From: Planctomycetaceae bacterium
GTDB lineage: Bacteria > Planctomycetota > Planctomycetia > Pirellulales > Pirellulaceae
Length of the DNA: 64,000 bases
Reading direction: 5' to 3'
NCBI GenBank assembly: GCA_016794985.1
Contig: JAEUIQ010000005.1
Coordinates: 62,001 to 126,000 of the forward strand
Below are positions 9,229 through 18,743 of this stretch, piece by piece. The position numbers and the translations under genes are program-made. Positions within the stretch are counted from its first letter, which is position 1. Every line of letters starts with the position of its first letter. The notes beneath the pieces are model-generated. The model did not search any database and was not told where the DNA came from. It was given only the letters and a program-made list of their open reading frames with translations.

Positions 9229-11181
9229 ATGCCCGCAAATCCTGGTTTCGCCGGCCCAAGTTCCATCAACAAAATCAGCAGTACGGCTCCGACGGCCAAG
9301 CCGATGAGCGACATCATTGCAGCGGCGCTGGGGCGGCGCGCTTTCTTGCAAGTTTCTATGAGTGCCGCGTGTGCCGCGGTAATGACGCCATGGGAAGTCG
9401 TTGAGGCTCAGAGTACGGAATTTGAAGCGACAGAAACCGCCAGTGATTTGTTTCAGTTTGCGGGGGTGTCCGTTTCGCAGCGGGACCACGTGGTTGTTCC
9501 GGATGGATATGTTGCCGAGGTATTGTTTCGATGGGGGGATCCGATCAATGGGGAGGAGCCGATTTTTCGCGGTGACGCGTCGAATTCTGCGGAAGACCAA
9601 GCGCGGCAAGCTGGGATGGGACATGATGGAATGGAGTTTTTTGCGATTCCCGGTGTCGACTCGAACTCAGGCGGCCTGCTCTGCATCAACCATGAGTACA
9701 CGGACCAAATCTTGTTGTTCTCGGACGGCATTGGATCGACGAATGACTTGGCAATGCCGACTGAGAAGATTCGCAAGTCGCAAGCCGCTCATGGTGTCTC
9801 TGTAATTGAAGTGGCGGCCGTTGATGGACAATGGCGTGTGATCCGGTCAAAATTCAGCCGCCGAATCACGGCCAATACGCCCATGAGGCTAACAGGACCA
9901 GGAACCAAGCGGATTGGCGCGGAAGTCCTCGGGACGTTGAACAATTGTGCGGCGGGAAGAACGCCCTGGGGTACTTACCTCACTTGCGAGGAGAACTTTC
10001 ACGGACTGTTCGGGACTGCGGCCAAAAACTTCGCTCCGACGCCGGAACAAGAACGTTATGGCTTGGCGGCAAAAGGCTATGTTTACAACATCGCAGGACA
10101 AGAGGTCTCGGCTTATCGTTGGTGGGATGAGGACCGTCGCTTCGATTTGTCTGCGGAGGAGTGCGATGCGGAACGGTTCGGATATGTCGTAGAAATCGAC
10201 CCGCTGCGTCCCGAATCGAAACCGGTGAAACGTACGGCCTTGGGCCGGTTTCGCCATGAAAACGCGGAACTAACCCTCGCGAAAGATGGACGCGTCGTTG
10301 TCTATATGGGTGACGACCAAGCTGGTGAATTCATCTACAAGTTCGTATCGACTCGCCCGTATCAGTCGAATTCGACATCCGAATTTGGCGTCGATTCGAC
10401 CGGAGGGCTATTGGATGATGGTGTGTTGTATGCCGCGCGGTATGACGAGTCAGGACGTGGTGTTTGGTTGCCTCTCTCGGAAAGTCAAATGTCCGCTGAT
10501 CAAATCGCGGTCTACACCCGTTTGGCGGCTTCGAGTGTTGGTGCGACTCCCATGGACCGCCCCGAGTGGTTGGCCGTCCATCCAAAAAGTGGCGAAGTCT
10601 TCGCGTCTCTAACCAACCACGCAAAACGAGCGGAATCCAATCCCGCGAACCCGCGATTGCAGAACATCTATGGTCATATCTTGCGTTGGCGAGAAGACGG
10701 AGATGATGCCGCAGCTTTGGAGTTCACTTGGAGAATTTTCTTGCTGGCTGGTAATCCGGCTCATCCAAATCCGGAACGGCAAGGCAACGTCAACGGAAGC
10801 GAATTCGCGTGCCCAGATGGCTTGAAATTCGATCCCTCAGGGATTCTCTGGATCCAAACCGACATGTCGTCATCGGTTATGGGTAACGCCGACTTCGCAG
10901 CACTAGGAAACAACATGATGTTGGCGGCTGATGCGACAAGCGGGGCGGTTCGTCGATTTCTGACAGGACCCGTGGGTTGTGAGATTACCGGCAACGCGAT
11001 GACCCCGGATCGGTGCACGATGTTTATCAACATTCAGCACCCCGGCGAACCTGCGGACGATGTCACCGACCCGTTGCAACCGAACCAATACAGCCAATGG
11101 CCGGACGGCCCAACCGGAGGTCGGCCGCGTTCGGCAACCATCGTTGTACGTCGTCTTGATGGCAAACCAATTGGAGCATGA
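9229..11181 (+). CDS. Tat-exported PhoX/DUF839-family protein
   Basis: A protein of about 650 residues resembling PhoX-type alkaline phosphatases and DUF839 proteins, which are periplasmic and use Ca/Fe cofactors. The twin-arginine signal is GRRAFLQ (Arg36-Arg37 from the chosen start), followed by the hydrophobic VSMSAACAAVM. Family phrases include GMGHDGMEFFAIPG, GGLLCINHEYTD, TYLTCEENFHG, LGRFRHENA and VYMGDDQAGEFIYKFVS, then ASLTNHA and a C-terminal FACPDGLKFDPSGILWIQTD. Possible starts are TTG 9151, ATG 9229 and ATG 9304; 9229 keeps the long pre-twin-arginine region (MSDIIAAAL before RR) usual in this family, but no strong ribosome binding site decides it. Phosphatase activity is inferred from family only. 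Confidence 0.88.
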   Translation: MPANPGFAGPSSINKISSTAPTAKPMSDIIAAALGRRAFLQVSMSAACAAVMTPWEVVEAQSTEFEATETASDLFQFAGVSVSQRDHVVVPDGYVAEVLFRWGDPINGEEPIFRGDASNSAEDQARQAGMGHDGMEFFAIPGVDSNSGGLLCINHEYTDQILLFSDGIGSTNDLAMPTEKIRKSQAAHGVSVIEVAAVDGQWRVIRSKFSRRITANTPMRLTGPGTKRIGAEVLGTLNNCAAGRTPWGTYLTCEENFHGLFGTAAKNFAPTPEQERYGLAAKGYVYNIAGQEVSAYRWWDEDRRFDLSAEECDAERFGYVVEIDPLRPESKPVKRTALGRFRHENAELTLAKDGRVVVYMGDDQAGEFIYKFVSTRPYQSNSTSEFGVDSTGGLLDDGVLYAARYDESGRGVWLPLSESQMSADQIAVYTRLAASSVGATPMDRPEWLAVHPKSGEVFASLTNHAKRAESNPANPRLQNIYGHILRWREDGDDAAALEFTWRIFLLAGNPAHPNPERQGNVNGSEFACPDGLKFDPSGILWIQTDMSSSVMGNADFAALGNNMMLAADATSGAVRRFLTGPVGCEITGNAMTPDRCTMFINIQHPGEPADDVTDPLQPNQYSQWPDGPTGGRPRSATIVVRRLDGKPIGA

Positions 11182-11594
11182 CGCGACGAACCATGATTTA
11201 AAGCGCTCGTTTTTGCGACTTGTGGAACTGGATTGGACCAGGTGCGCCGGGGTCGCTCCGAACGACTCCCGATTTGGCGGCCGGGCGAGTCGGTCGAGCG
11301 TCTGAAGACCAGATTGAACTTGGTAGGAGTCGGTCAAGAGACCAGCGCCTCGCGTTGGCTGCGCGGGATGGGTTCTGCCGGTCGTGGCGGTTGCGTTGGC
11401 TTTTCCGACGTGCTTCTGTCTGTCGGACTGGGAATCCCGATCTATTTTACCTAAATTCTTGTCGTTTCCCGCAGGAGCAACTAACATATAGTTGGCTGGG
11501 GACTTTTCCGATCCACAGAACCCCAATTGAGTTCCACTCAGAATTACATGAACCGGCGCGTCCCAAACCGCGCAGTGTGAGGAGTTTGTTCACG
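11182..11594. other. Intergenic region upstream of the DUF1598 gene
   Basis: About 410 bases without a supported gene. A reading frame continues upstream from the DUF1598 gene to 11220, but its residues are low in similarity to anything and precede a clear signal peptide, so it is read as leader DNA. AGGAG at 11581-11585 region lies about 10 bases before the chosen ATG. Confidence 0.45.
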
Positions 11595-12965
11595 ATGAAA
11601 TGGTCATTGGTGAAATTTGCGTTGGTTTGTTTTCTCGGTTTAGCCATCACCGGGGTGGCGTCTTCCGCTTTAGCTCAAGATGACGCTCCGAACAACGGTG
11701 GTATCAAAGTGGATGCCGAAGGCATTTTGCGCAACCGAACTTTGGTTGATCCGACCGGACAATTGAACCGCCAGCGGGCTTCGCAAGCCGTGGCTTCGAT
11801 GAACCGGGAATTGGCGGCGTCTAGCAGTCTTCGCAAGGTATCTTTGAAGCGTCTGCAGGCCGAGATTAGCCAACGGCTGCAATCCGGCCAAGATATTCCG
11901 AGCGATATGCTCTATTTGGCTGGTCTGACTCAAGTGACCCACGTGTTTTGCTACCCAGAATCGGGCGACATCGTGTTGGCTGGCCCAGCAGAAGGGTTCT
12001 TCCAAGATGCCGACGGGCACATTCGCGGTGTTCATACCGGTCGGCCAACGGTCCAACTGCAGGATTTGCTAACGGCGTTGCGGGCTTACCCACAAAACGC
12101 TGTCGGCGTCCATGAAATCGGCTGCACCATTGATCCAACCGCCGAAGGTTTGGCTCGGATGCAACAGTATTCGGACTCGGTCAACATGACTTCTCCAGCT
12201 CAAGCACCGGCCATTGCGGAAGGTGTTCGGCAAGCCTTGGGAATGCAAACTGTCAAAGTGATGGGTGTACCAGCCAATACTCACTTCGGGCATGTCTTGG
12301 TGGAAGCCGATTATCGAATGAAATTGTATGGCCTTGGCTTGAATCGCTTGCCAGGTTTGGTTTCGTACGTCGACAAGATTCGCACCGGATCGAACAACGC
12401 GTTGGTTCGTTGGTTCTTTGCTCCAAGTTATGAATCGGTAACCGTATCCGAGAACGACCTTGCTGTTAGTTTGGTTGGTGGAACGGTTGAACTGATGACC
12501 GAAGAAGAGAGCGTGGATCCGTTTGGAAACCGCGAAGCCAACCGCAAGAAGGCGAATTCAGCAAGTGTCGCGTTTTGCAACTCTTTCACTAAGAACTACG
12601 ATTCGATCGCGGCAGCTGATCCGGTGTTCGGTGAGCTGAAGAACTGCATGGACTTGGCAGTCCTGGCGGCATTCATGCAAAGCAAAGACTATTATGGAAT
12701 CAGCGGATTGGCGTTGGATGTGTTGGCAAATGAAGACAAGTTGTCGGTGCGAACCCGCAACACTGTCAAACACGTCGAGTCGGTCGTTACCGCTGTTTTC
12801 CGTGGAAATCGATTGATCACCCCGGTCAGCGGCGGCGTGGTGGTCTATCCATTGGAACAGGTCCAAGGCGACAAAGTCTCGGTGGATACGACTGGCAAGA
12901 ATGAACAGCTTCGTGATGAAGTTAAACTGTCGAACGTTCAAGACGGCCAATGGTGGTGGGACTAG
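11595..12965 (+). CDS. Secreted DUF1598 protein
   Basis: About 456 residues. A textbook signal peptide (MKWSLVKFALVCFLGLAIT, cleavage after SSALAQ) sets the start at 11595, with GAGGAG upstream. The mature part carries VDAEGILRNRTLVDPTG, a planctomycete phrase of DUF1598 proteins, then LYLAGLTQVTHVFCYPESGD and IVLAGPAEGFF, LQDLLTALRAYP and IGCTIDPTAEGL. The C-terminal half contains DYRMKLYGLGLNR and RWFFAPSYESV. No catalytic motif is recognised. The gene is followed by a strong intrinsic terminator, which suggests it ends its transcript. Function of DUF1598 is unknown; export is predicted. Confidence 0.9.
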   Translation: MKWSLVKFALVCFLGLAITGVASSALAQDDAPNNGGIKVDAEGILRNRTLVDPTGQLNRQRASQAVASMNRELAASSSLRKVSLKRLQAEISQRLQSGQDIPSDMLYLAGLTQVTHVFCYPESGDIVLAGPAEGFFQDADGHIRGVHTGRPTVQLQDLLTALRAYPQNAVGVHEIGCTIDPTAEGLARMQQYSDSVNMTSPAQAPAIAEGVRQALGMQTVKVMGVPANTHFGHVLVEADYRMKLYGLGLNRLPGLVSYVDKIRTGSNNALVRWFFAPSYESVTVSENDLAVSLVGGTVELMTEEESVDPFGNREANRKKANSASVAFCNSFTKNYDSIAAADPVFGELKNCMDLAVLAAFMQSKDYYGISGLALDVLANEDKLSVRTRNTVKHVESVVTAVFRGNRLITPVSGGVVVYPLEQVQGDKVSVDTTGKNEQLRDEVKLSNVQDGQWWWD

Positions 12966-13051
12966 TTGGCATGCCTCGCTCGATTTCGTCGGGCGTCGCT
13001 TTCCTGGCCATGATGGTGTGAAACGCGAACAGATCGCTCAGAATTCTGGAA

Positions 13052-13087
13052 CCCTCGATTAGAACTTTTTCTAGTCGAGGGTTTTTT
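13052..13087 (+). terminator. Intrinsic terminator after the DUF1598 gene
   Basis: CCCTCGATTAGAA pairs with TTCTAGTCGAGGG across a 4-base loop (13-bp stem with one G-T pair), followed directly by six T residues on the plus strand. The T-run orientation assigns it to the gene ending at 12965. Confidence 0.85.
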
Positions 13088-13179
13088 CGTTGCGGCGGAA
13101 TTCGTCGCGATCAGGGCTTCTATACAAGTAACGCCAACGATTCTGTTTGTTGACCTCGGACGTTGGGCTTTACCGGGAG

Positions 13180-14625
13180 CTATTTCCGATCGGCCTTCTC
13201 GGTAATCTCTTGGACCAATGTCAGATAGCGATCACTATCTTGCTTGAATCGATCTCGATTAGCTTCGTTTGAGAATAGTACAATCGCTGACTGTCCTGGG
13301 ACCGTTTCGCAGAATACGCCAAACCGTCTTTTCCCAGGCTGCAACCGTTTCTCTTGCTCCATGATGATCGGATCAAAACCGCCGAGGAGCGGGCTCCATT
13401 GGTCGGGTGCCGACATAAATCGTTCCGCGGCCGCTTGACTTGCAAACAAGTACAACACGCCGCGGTGGTAGCAGCCGATCTCTTGTTCACCCTTCACCCA
13501 TTTTTTCTCGCTCAACAAAGTAACTGGGCAATAACCTTCCAATCCCAGTGGCGCAGCTTCGGAGTTCACGGTGGCCGCCACTTGTTGAATTTGTGGGCCA
13601 TTCAGGTTGGAGGTTTCATTCGGGATGGTAGCCGGTACTTTGGAGTTGACATCGGCGGCAACTTGACGTTCTGACTCGTGATAAAAGGCGTTGACGCTAT
13701 GGCTGGGCTGGCGAAGACTGGGCAACCCACCGGACTCGGCCGGAACGCTGGCGGGGCGAACCTTCCCTGCGGGCGGAAGTTGACCAGGTTGAGGTAGTTT
13801 GGCGATGGATTGAGAGCTTGGGTTCGGCAGGCTCCGGTCTTGTGTTGGCGGCAGTTGGTTGGCGAACGGCGTTGCAATTGCCGGCAGCGTCGTCGGGGGT
13901 TGGAAATCAGACGTTGGATAAGTGGGAGTCGCGAGCGAGTGGGTCGGAGCTTGGCGGGTCAAGTGATTGCCATTCGCGAACTCTTCCGGCGCCACCGAGG
14001 CCGACTGACGAACGGCGGCGGGCGGCAAGGAGCCATTGAACTGGGGTACTACCTCGTTGGCATTATTTGGCCAGGAACTGAGGGAGCCCGCTTGAGCGGC
14101 TTGCTCGCCGTAAAATGGTGACTGGGACTTTTCGACTTTTTGCTCCTGGAGTAGGCCCGACATCGCCTCGACCACTTGCTGCGAACGCGGGTTGGTTTCG
14201 GCAGCGATTCGGCTCCCTGTGGACAACATCTCCTGGTAAAGCGAGGCACTCGATGGGCTCATTCGTCGATACGCGACTTGACCGTCCGGCGTCAGAATGA
14301 CATCGTGCGGGATCTTGGTGACCTGGAATTGATCCACCGTTTGCGGTTGCTTCTTGGTATCAATCTTTACCGCGACGAAGCGATCATTGATGGCTTGGGC
14401 GACACGAGGTTCCGTGAACACGTATTGTTCGAGACTACGACACGGTCCGCAATAGTCAGCTCCGAAGTGCACGAGAATCGGTTTGTTCTCGGTCTTCGCA
14501 CGAGCCTTTGCTGCTTCGATCGAATCCAACCATTGAATCTGTTGCCCCCAGGCGAGCGATCCGATCGCCACTAAGGACAACCAAGTCACGAAAACACACG
14601 GTAAAATGGTGAGCCGAGTCTTCAT
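13180..14625 (-). CDS. Secreted thioredoxin-like protein with YHS-like C-terminus
   Basis: About 481 residues. A signal peptide (MKTRLTILPCVFVTWLSLVA) is followed by a thioredoxin fold with the active-site pair Cys59-Gly-Pro-Cys62 in FGADYCGPCRSLE and the cis-proline region VTKIPHDVILTPDGQ. The middle (about 180-345) is Pro/Gln/Ser-rich and probably disordered. The C-terminus has YHS-like modules (GYCPVTLLSEKKWVKGE, CYHRGVLYLFASQAAAERF with a DQWSP ending, and RRFGVFCETVPGQSAIVLFS). A disulfide role at the cell envelope is inferred. ATG 14625 is chosen because the in-frame codon at 14643 is TTG. The gene lies on the same strand as, but about 100 bases beyond the end of, the PQQ propeller gene. 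Confidence 0.87.
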   Translation of the reverse strand: MKTRLTILPCVFVTWLSLVAIGSLAWGQQIQWLDSIEAAKARAKTENKPILVHFGADYCGPCRSLEQYVFTEPRVAQAINDRFVAVKIDTKKQPQTVDQFQVTKIPHDVILTPDGQVAYRRMSPSSASLYQEMLSTGSRIAAETNPRSQQVVEAMSGLLQEQKVEKSQSPFYGEQAAQAGSLSSWPNNANEVVPQFNGSLPPAAVRQSASVAPEEFANGNHLTRQAPTHSLATPTYPTSDFQPPTTLPAIATPFANQLPPTQDRSLPNPSSQSIAKLPQPGQLPPAGKVRPASVPAESGGLPSLRQPSHSVNAFYHESERQVAADVNSKVPATIPNETSNLNGPQIQQVAATVNSEAAPLGLEGYCPVTLLSEKKWVKGEQEIGCYHRGVLYLFASQAAAERFMSAPDQWSPLLGGFDPIIMEQEKRLQPGKRRFGVFCETVPGQSAIVLFSNEANRDRFKQDSDRYLTLVQEITEKADRK

Positions 14626-14741
14626 GGGACGACCAATAGTCAAAGAAAGCCGGCGTCGTTGAAAGACTCAACGACGTGTCATCTTTGTGATCGACCACTT
14701 CTTGTCGCCCGGATTAGTCAAAATATAACGATTGTATGGGG

Positions 14742-16046
14742 CTACTCGGGAGCAATGCAAATCAAATGAGTTTCTCCGCGAACTAGGATCGAATCGCCCA
14801 GCGGAACCGGGCTCCCGATGATGTCTTGTTGCATCTCGCCTTCAGCTAGCAATTTCAATTTGCCGTCCACCACTTGGCTGACGAACGAAGTCCCGTCCTC
14901 GCGGACCGTGTACAGGTAGTCGCCCAAGAGCAACGGCGATGCGTAGAAGTTAGCGCGAGCTTGTGGAAACTGTTCCCGCCAAACCGTTTGCCCGGTCTGA
15001 GGATCGAGGCATTCGATGTCGCCGCGATCGCCCAATACGATGATATGTTCGCCGTGAACGACTGGGGTCGGGACAAAAGCACCGATATCATCACGCTCCC
15101 AGACATGATTGGTTTTTGTGACGTCGCCGCTGCCTGAGAGTCGCACGCCAAACAAACGCGGCGAGCCACGATCCGCTCGGCCGTACGCAACCACGGCCAT
15201 GTCACCGACAATGACCGGCGATGCGATAGTCGGCCACAGTTGGTTCTGTTCGGGATTGAAGTTTCCACACGACCAAATCAATTCGCCATTATCGGCGCGA
15301 TGGATCGTAATTTGTTCGGCGCCCCAAGTAAGAATCGACTCCTTCCCATCGTACTGAATAACAATTGGAGTGGAGTAGCCATGATCGCATTCTCGAGGCG
15401 TGGTATAATTTCGCGGAACCTTCCAAGCTAATTCCCCGGAATCTTTGTGAAAGGCCGCCAGCCAGGAATCACGTTCGTCCATTCGCGTCATAACCACATA
15501 ACGCTCGGTAAGGATCGGTGATGTGCCGTGATCCCAATACAACGATTCCTGGCCGTATTTTTCGACCAAGTTCAATTCCCAACGAGTCTGTCCCGTCAGG
15601 TCGACAGCGGCGAGCGTCCCACTCTTGAAGTAAGCGAATATCGTCTTTCCATCGGAAACCGGCGAGGCATTGGATCCCGAACCACGCCGATGTTTTCCGG
15701 GGTTTTCCGATCCAAAAATCGTTTGAAACTTTTTCTGGCCATCGGAATCGTAGCACAGCAATCCGTCGACACCCTCGACCGGGGCTGTAAGATAAATCAG
15801 GCCATCGACGACGATGGGTGTCGAACTACCTTTGCCCGGCAATTCCGTTTTCCATCGCGCGTGCTCGCCACCGAACTTCAGAGTCTTCAGTCCAGTCGGC
15901 AACGAGCGGGTGCCATCGTGGCCCCGCCAATTCGTCCAATTTTGACCGTCCGGTTTCGGCTCATCGTGAGCACCAGTCGTTGAAGTTGAATTCAACCAAG
16001 CCGCGAATCCAATTGCCACTGCCACGCCATTTCGCCACGATCGCAT
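14742..16046 (-). CDS. Secreted PQQ-type beta-propeller protein
   Basis: About 434 residues with a signal peptide (MRSWRNGVAVAIGFAAWLN) and then repeated propeller blades: NWTNWRGHDGTRSLPTGLKT, VVDGLIYLTAP, LLCYDSDGQKKFQ, LAAVDLTGQTRWE, IIVLGDRGDIECLDPQTGQT and YLYTVREDGTSFV. This is the BamB/PQQ-dehydrogenase-like fold, without recognisable quinone-binding catalytic residues. The start at 16046 is set by AAGGAG 8 bases upstream. It begins 17 bases after the stop of the PDZ lipoprotein gene, so both are probably one transcript that also includes the anti-sigma-like gene. An enzymatic role is not supported. Confidence 0.9.
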   Translation of the reverse strand: MRSWRNGVAVAIGFAAWLNSTSTTGAHDEPKPDGQNWTNWRGHDGTRSLPTGLKTLKFGGEHARWKTELPGKGSSTPIVVDGLIYLTAPVEGVDGLLCYDSDGQKKFQTIFGSENPGKHRRGSGSNASPVSDGKTIFAYFKSGTLAAVDLTGQTRWELNLVEKYGQESLYWDHGTSPILTERYVVMTRMDERDSWLAAFHKDSGELAWKVPRNYTTPRECDHGYSTPIVIQYDGKESILTWGAEQITIHRADNGELIWSCGNFNPEQNQLWPTIASPVIVGDMAVVAYGRADRGSPRLFGVRLSGSGDVTKTNHVWERDDIGAFVPTPVVHGEHIIVLGDRGDIECLDPQTGQTVWREQFPQARANFYASPLLLGDYLYTVREDGTSFVSQVVDGKLKLLAEGEMQQDIIGSPVPLGDSILVRGETHLICIAPE

Positions 16047-16063
16047 TGACCCGTCTCCTTGGA

Positions 16064-16993
16064 CTAGGGTTGATTTTTTACTCGATTCCAAAGCTGTTGA
16101 ATCTCTGGGCTCGCGTTCTTGATATCTTCGGCCTTTAGAGTGAGTGTACGACCAGCCTCCTGGATGATCAAGATTTCTTCACCTTGCTCATTTTGCCCGA
16201 AGCTAACGATTCGTTCCAGTTCAAGTTGACCGTCTTGGGGGGCAGTGCCAATTGCTTGCCCTGCCGTTGGTTCGACCATCACGATCGGTTGAAAAACGAA
16301 CATTCGCAGTTTCTCGGCCACTCCTTCCGGTACTCGGGGCATGTCCAGTACACCGACCGTGTCATTGTTGGTCCCAATGGTGTACTGAGCAACCTGACCG
16401 CCACCCAAAAACTCGACGGGTTGGGGCATGATATCGACTTCAAGCCGCTTCATTTTCCGAATAATCGCAAGTCGGCACGTTAATGACCCGGCTTCCGCAA
16501 TCATGGCGCACAGACGCTTTTCGCACGCCAGATCGTTGCCATTGAACTGGTAGATAACGTCCGAGGGATACAACAAACCTTCCGAAGGTGCCCCCTTTAC
16601 CACCGTCGTGACCACCAAGCCACACGGCAAGTCGAACTGGTCCAAAAGTACGCGAGGAGCGGGTTCTGCCTGAATACCTAACCAAAGTTTGCGCTGAGGC
16701 GGTTCAGGCAGAGCGGCGGCGTCTGAAGGTACCGCGCTGGGGTCCGTCTCACAATTTGGATCGGCCAAAACGACTTGATCTGGTCGCTGATCCAAAGCGG
16801 TATACGCAACCGCACCTGGCGCCGGATCGGAAGGTGACAACTCGGTCGACTCCGCCGCGGGTTCGGTCGCTTGCTGGACCGCCGATCGCGGCTCCGCTTG
16901 GCAGCCCGCGAATCCAAGAACCAGCAGCAACACGCGACATGAACTCGCGGACACCAACAGACGCCAAGATGGAGATCGATTACTGAAAATCAT
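16064..16993 (-). CDS. PDZ-domain lipoprotein
   Basis: The 309-residue protein has a lipoprotein signal: hydrophobic VLLLVLGFAG then Cys31, after a basic n-region. A PDZ-like domain spans about 103-195 (KLWLGIQAEPAPRVLLDQF, GLVVTTVVKGAPSEGLLYP, SDVIYQFNG). The C-terminal part (about 225-305) contains PMVMVEP-like and QAGRTLTLKAEDIKNASPEI phrases of unknown role. The ATG at 16993 overlaps the upstream anti-sigma-like gene by 14 bases, implying translational coupling. Anchored in a membrane and able to bind peptide termini, it could feed envelope status to the anti-sigma-like protein; this is inference from context. Confidence 0.86.
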   Translation of the reverse strand: MIFSNRSPSWRLLVSASSCRVLLLVLGFAGCQAEPRSAVQQATEPAAESTELSPSDPAPGAVAYTALDQRPDQVVLADPNCETDPSAVPSDAAALPEPPQRKLWLGIQAEPAPRVLLDQFDLPCGLVVTTVVKGAPSEGLLYPSDVIYQFNGNDLACEKRLCAMIAEAGSLTCRLAIIRKMKRLEVDIMPQPVEFLGGGQVAQYTIGTNNDTVGVLDMPRVPEGVAEKLRMFVFQPIVMVEPTAGQAIGTAPQDGQLELERIVSFGQNEQGEEILIIQEAGRTLTLKAEDIKNASPEIQQLWNRVKNQP

Positions 16994-17816
16994 GAGTCAC
17001 GTATTGATAATCATCCACAGGAACAATGATGTGACCACCGTCGATTGTTCGATAGAACAAGAACCGACGTTTCCCATCGACTCGGCTCGGGGACATTAAG
17101 ATCGGCTCGGCTTCAATTGGCATTCCTTCCGTTTTTAACGAGGAAAGCTCAAATAGTTCGCGTCGTTGATCTGCAGACAGTTCTGCCAAATAATCCCTGA
17201 ATTCCGCTCGCTCGGTAGCGACCGGAGTCGAATTGACTCCGGAATCGGCGCCCGCTCCAGAATTATCGATCGCCGAGTTTCGCCCGTTTTCGCTAAACGA
17301 ATACAACGTCAAGACGAAACCCGCGGCGGCGGCCAATGCTGGAACGGCAATCTTCCAAACGCCGACTTTTCGATTCCTCGAATTGATGGCAGAAGATTGT
17401 TGAGTCATTACTTCAGCGGTGGAGGCGACGGGCGTCGTCAGCTTGGGAGCGGCTGTCTGTCGTTGAGAGGTTTTCGGCGGCGCGCTGCCGAGACCGCGCC
17501 GCAATTCCACCAAGCTTTTCCGAATCGCCTGCTCCTCCAAGAACGCTAATGCACAATCGCGCCAAAGCGAAGGTCGGGACTCCATGGTCACCAGCAATTC
17601 GCGATATTGTTCGTCGTCCAATCGATCGTCAACCAAACGCTGCCAAACGAGAGAATCAATCGTTCCAAGCGGGCCGTCAGCGGCCAGGGTGTTCAACACC
17701 GCCGAGACATCGTCATCGCTGTTCTCGAAACGATGCAGTTGCTCCGCGGATGGCTGCTCATCCCCCGGTGTTGTAGGAAGTTCTCGCTTGTTTCCTTCAA
17801 AACGATCTGAATTCAT
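16980..17816 (-). CDS. Anti-sigma-factor-like single-pass membrane protein
   Basis: The 278-residue protein has an N-terminal cytosolic part with VWQRLVDDRLDDEQYRELL (about 58-76) and WRDCALAFLEEQAIRKSL (about 85-102), the composition often seen in planctomycete anti-sigma-like proteins, then one membrane segment at about 153-174 (VWKIAVPALAAAAGFVLTLY) and a periplasmic C-terminus of about 100 residues. No canonical zinc ZAS HxxxCxxC motif is visible. It lies 204 bases downstream of an ECF sigma gene on the same strand and overlaps the PDZ lipoprotein gene. The anti-sigma assignment rests on this order and topology, not on a strong motif. Confidence 0.75.
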   Translation of the reverse strand: MNSDRFEGNKRELPTTPGDEQPSAEQLHRFENSDDDVSAVLNTLAADGPLGTIDSLVWQRLVDDRLDDEQYRELLVTMESRPSLWRDCALAFLEEQAIRKSLVELRRGLGSAPPKTSQRQTAAPKLTTPVASTAEVMTQQSSAINSRNRKVGVWKIAVPALAAAAGFVLTLYSFSENGRNSAIDNSGAGADSGVNSTPVATERAEFRDYLAELSADQRRELFELSSLKTEGMPIEAEPILMSPSRVDGKRRFLFYRTIDGGHIIVPVDDYQYVTHDFQ

Positions 17817-18020
17817 TTAACTCACACTCGGTGGTAAAACATCACGGAGTGCCCCCGACACCCGTCGGACGCACCCGATTTCTCTGCCCAATCCCGTCGC
17901 AAGGTTGGTTGCTGGAAATCTGCTCCAGCTTGCACAAATCATGGCGGATTTTCACTATTTCTGGGTTCGTTATGGTAAACCTCGCGCCCTCTAGGTTGAA
18001 GTGGGCAAATCAACCCCGTC

Positions 18021-18623
18021 CTACTCGAACTCATCCGGCAGTTCCTGCCGTTCGATTTCTTTCCTCAATCGTTGCCGCGACCGATGCAAACGAGCTTCAA
18101 CGGCGCTGTGGCTGACGCCCAAGTGCTCGGCAATTTGATCGTAGCTCCAATTCTCCGCGTATTTCAACAGCAAAATGTCCCGGTCTTCCGGCTTCAGTTC
18201 ACCGAGGGCGGTTCTGACCGCTGAGGCCCGTTCTCGGTCCAGCAGCCAAGTCAAAGGATCGTAGACCCCATCGTCGGATTCGGTGGGCGAATTTCGAGCG
18301 GCGTAGCGCTTCAGCAGGTTACGTTTGCGTCCCATTTTCCGGCGGTACAGGAGCGCTTGGCGAATCGCCAACTGGTAGAGCCAAGATCCGATTTTGGCGG
18401 GATCTCGGATTGGAGCGGCTTGCCGCACGGCGGCCATACCAACCTCTTGCAAGCACTCGTCAACCGCCTCGGCTTCCCCCAACCGGACAAAGAGCAAGCG
18501 TCGGAGCCAGTTAAGATTTTCTTTTAGAATGGTTTCCCAGTCGAATTCGTGGGAAACGACGTCAGCCAATCCGGTTTCCCCGATTGCCAGCACGGCTTCG
18601 CTAGAATCAGACCTTGAATTCAC
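18021..18623 (-). CDS. ECF-type sigma-70 factor
   Basis: A 200-residue two-domain sigma factor. Region 2 covers about 34-105 (LNWLRRLLFVRLGEAEAVDE, IGSWLYQLAIRQALLYRR) and region 4 about 140-190 (ALGELKPEDRDILLLKYAEN, YDQIAEHLGVSHSAVEARLH). It directs RNA polymerase to a small regulon. Start is GTG at 18623 (GGATGA lies about 6 bases upstream); no in-frame ATG is available nearby. The anti-sigma-like membrane gene follows 204 bases downstream on the same strand, the usual ECF arrangement. Region 1.1 and region 3 are absent, as expected. Confidence 0.92.
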   Translation of the reverse strand: MNSRSDSSEAVLAIGETGLADVVSHEFDWETILKENLNWLRRLLFVRLGEAEAVDECLQEVGMAAVRQAAPIRDPAKIGSWLYQLAIRQALLYRRKMGRKRNLLKRYAARNSPTESDDGVYDPLTWLLDRERASAVRTALGELKPEDRDILLLKYAENWSYDQIAEHLGVSHSAVEARLHRSRQRLRKEIERQELPDEFE

Positions 18624-18743
18624 GGCTCATCCACACGCGGTCCGCCCCCAATTGCTGGACCATGATAACCGATTAGACTGTCCCCTGCACGTCCCGCAAT
18701 TGTAACCGTTTTTGCTTGCCCTTCTTGCCCAAGGAAGTCATCG

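Noticed and set aside
11220-11594. 125-codon extension upstream of the DUF1598 gene
   Set aside because: A clear signal peptide and AGGAG site mark the true start at 11595.
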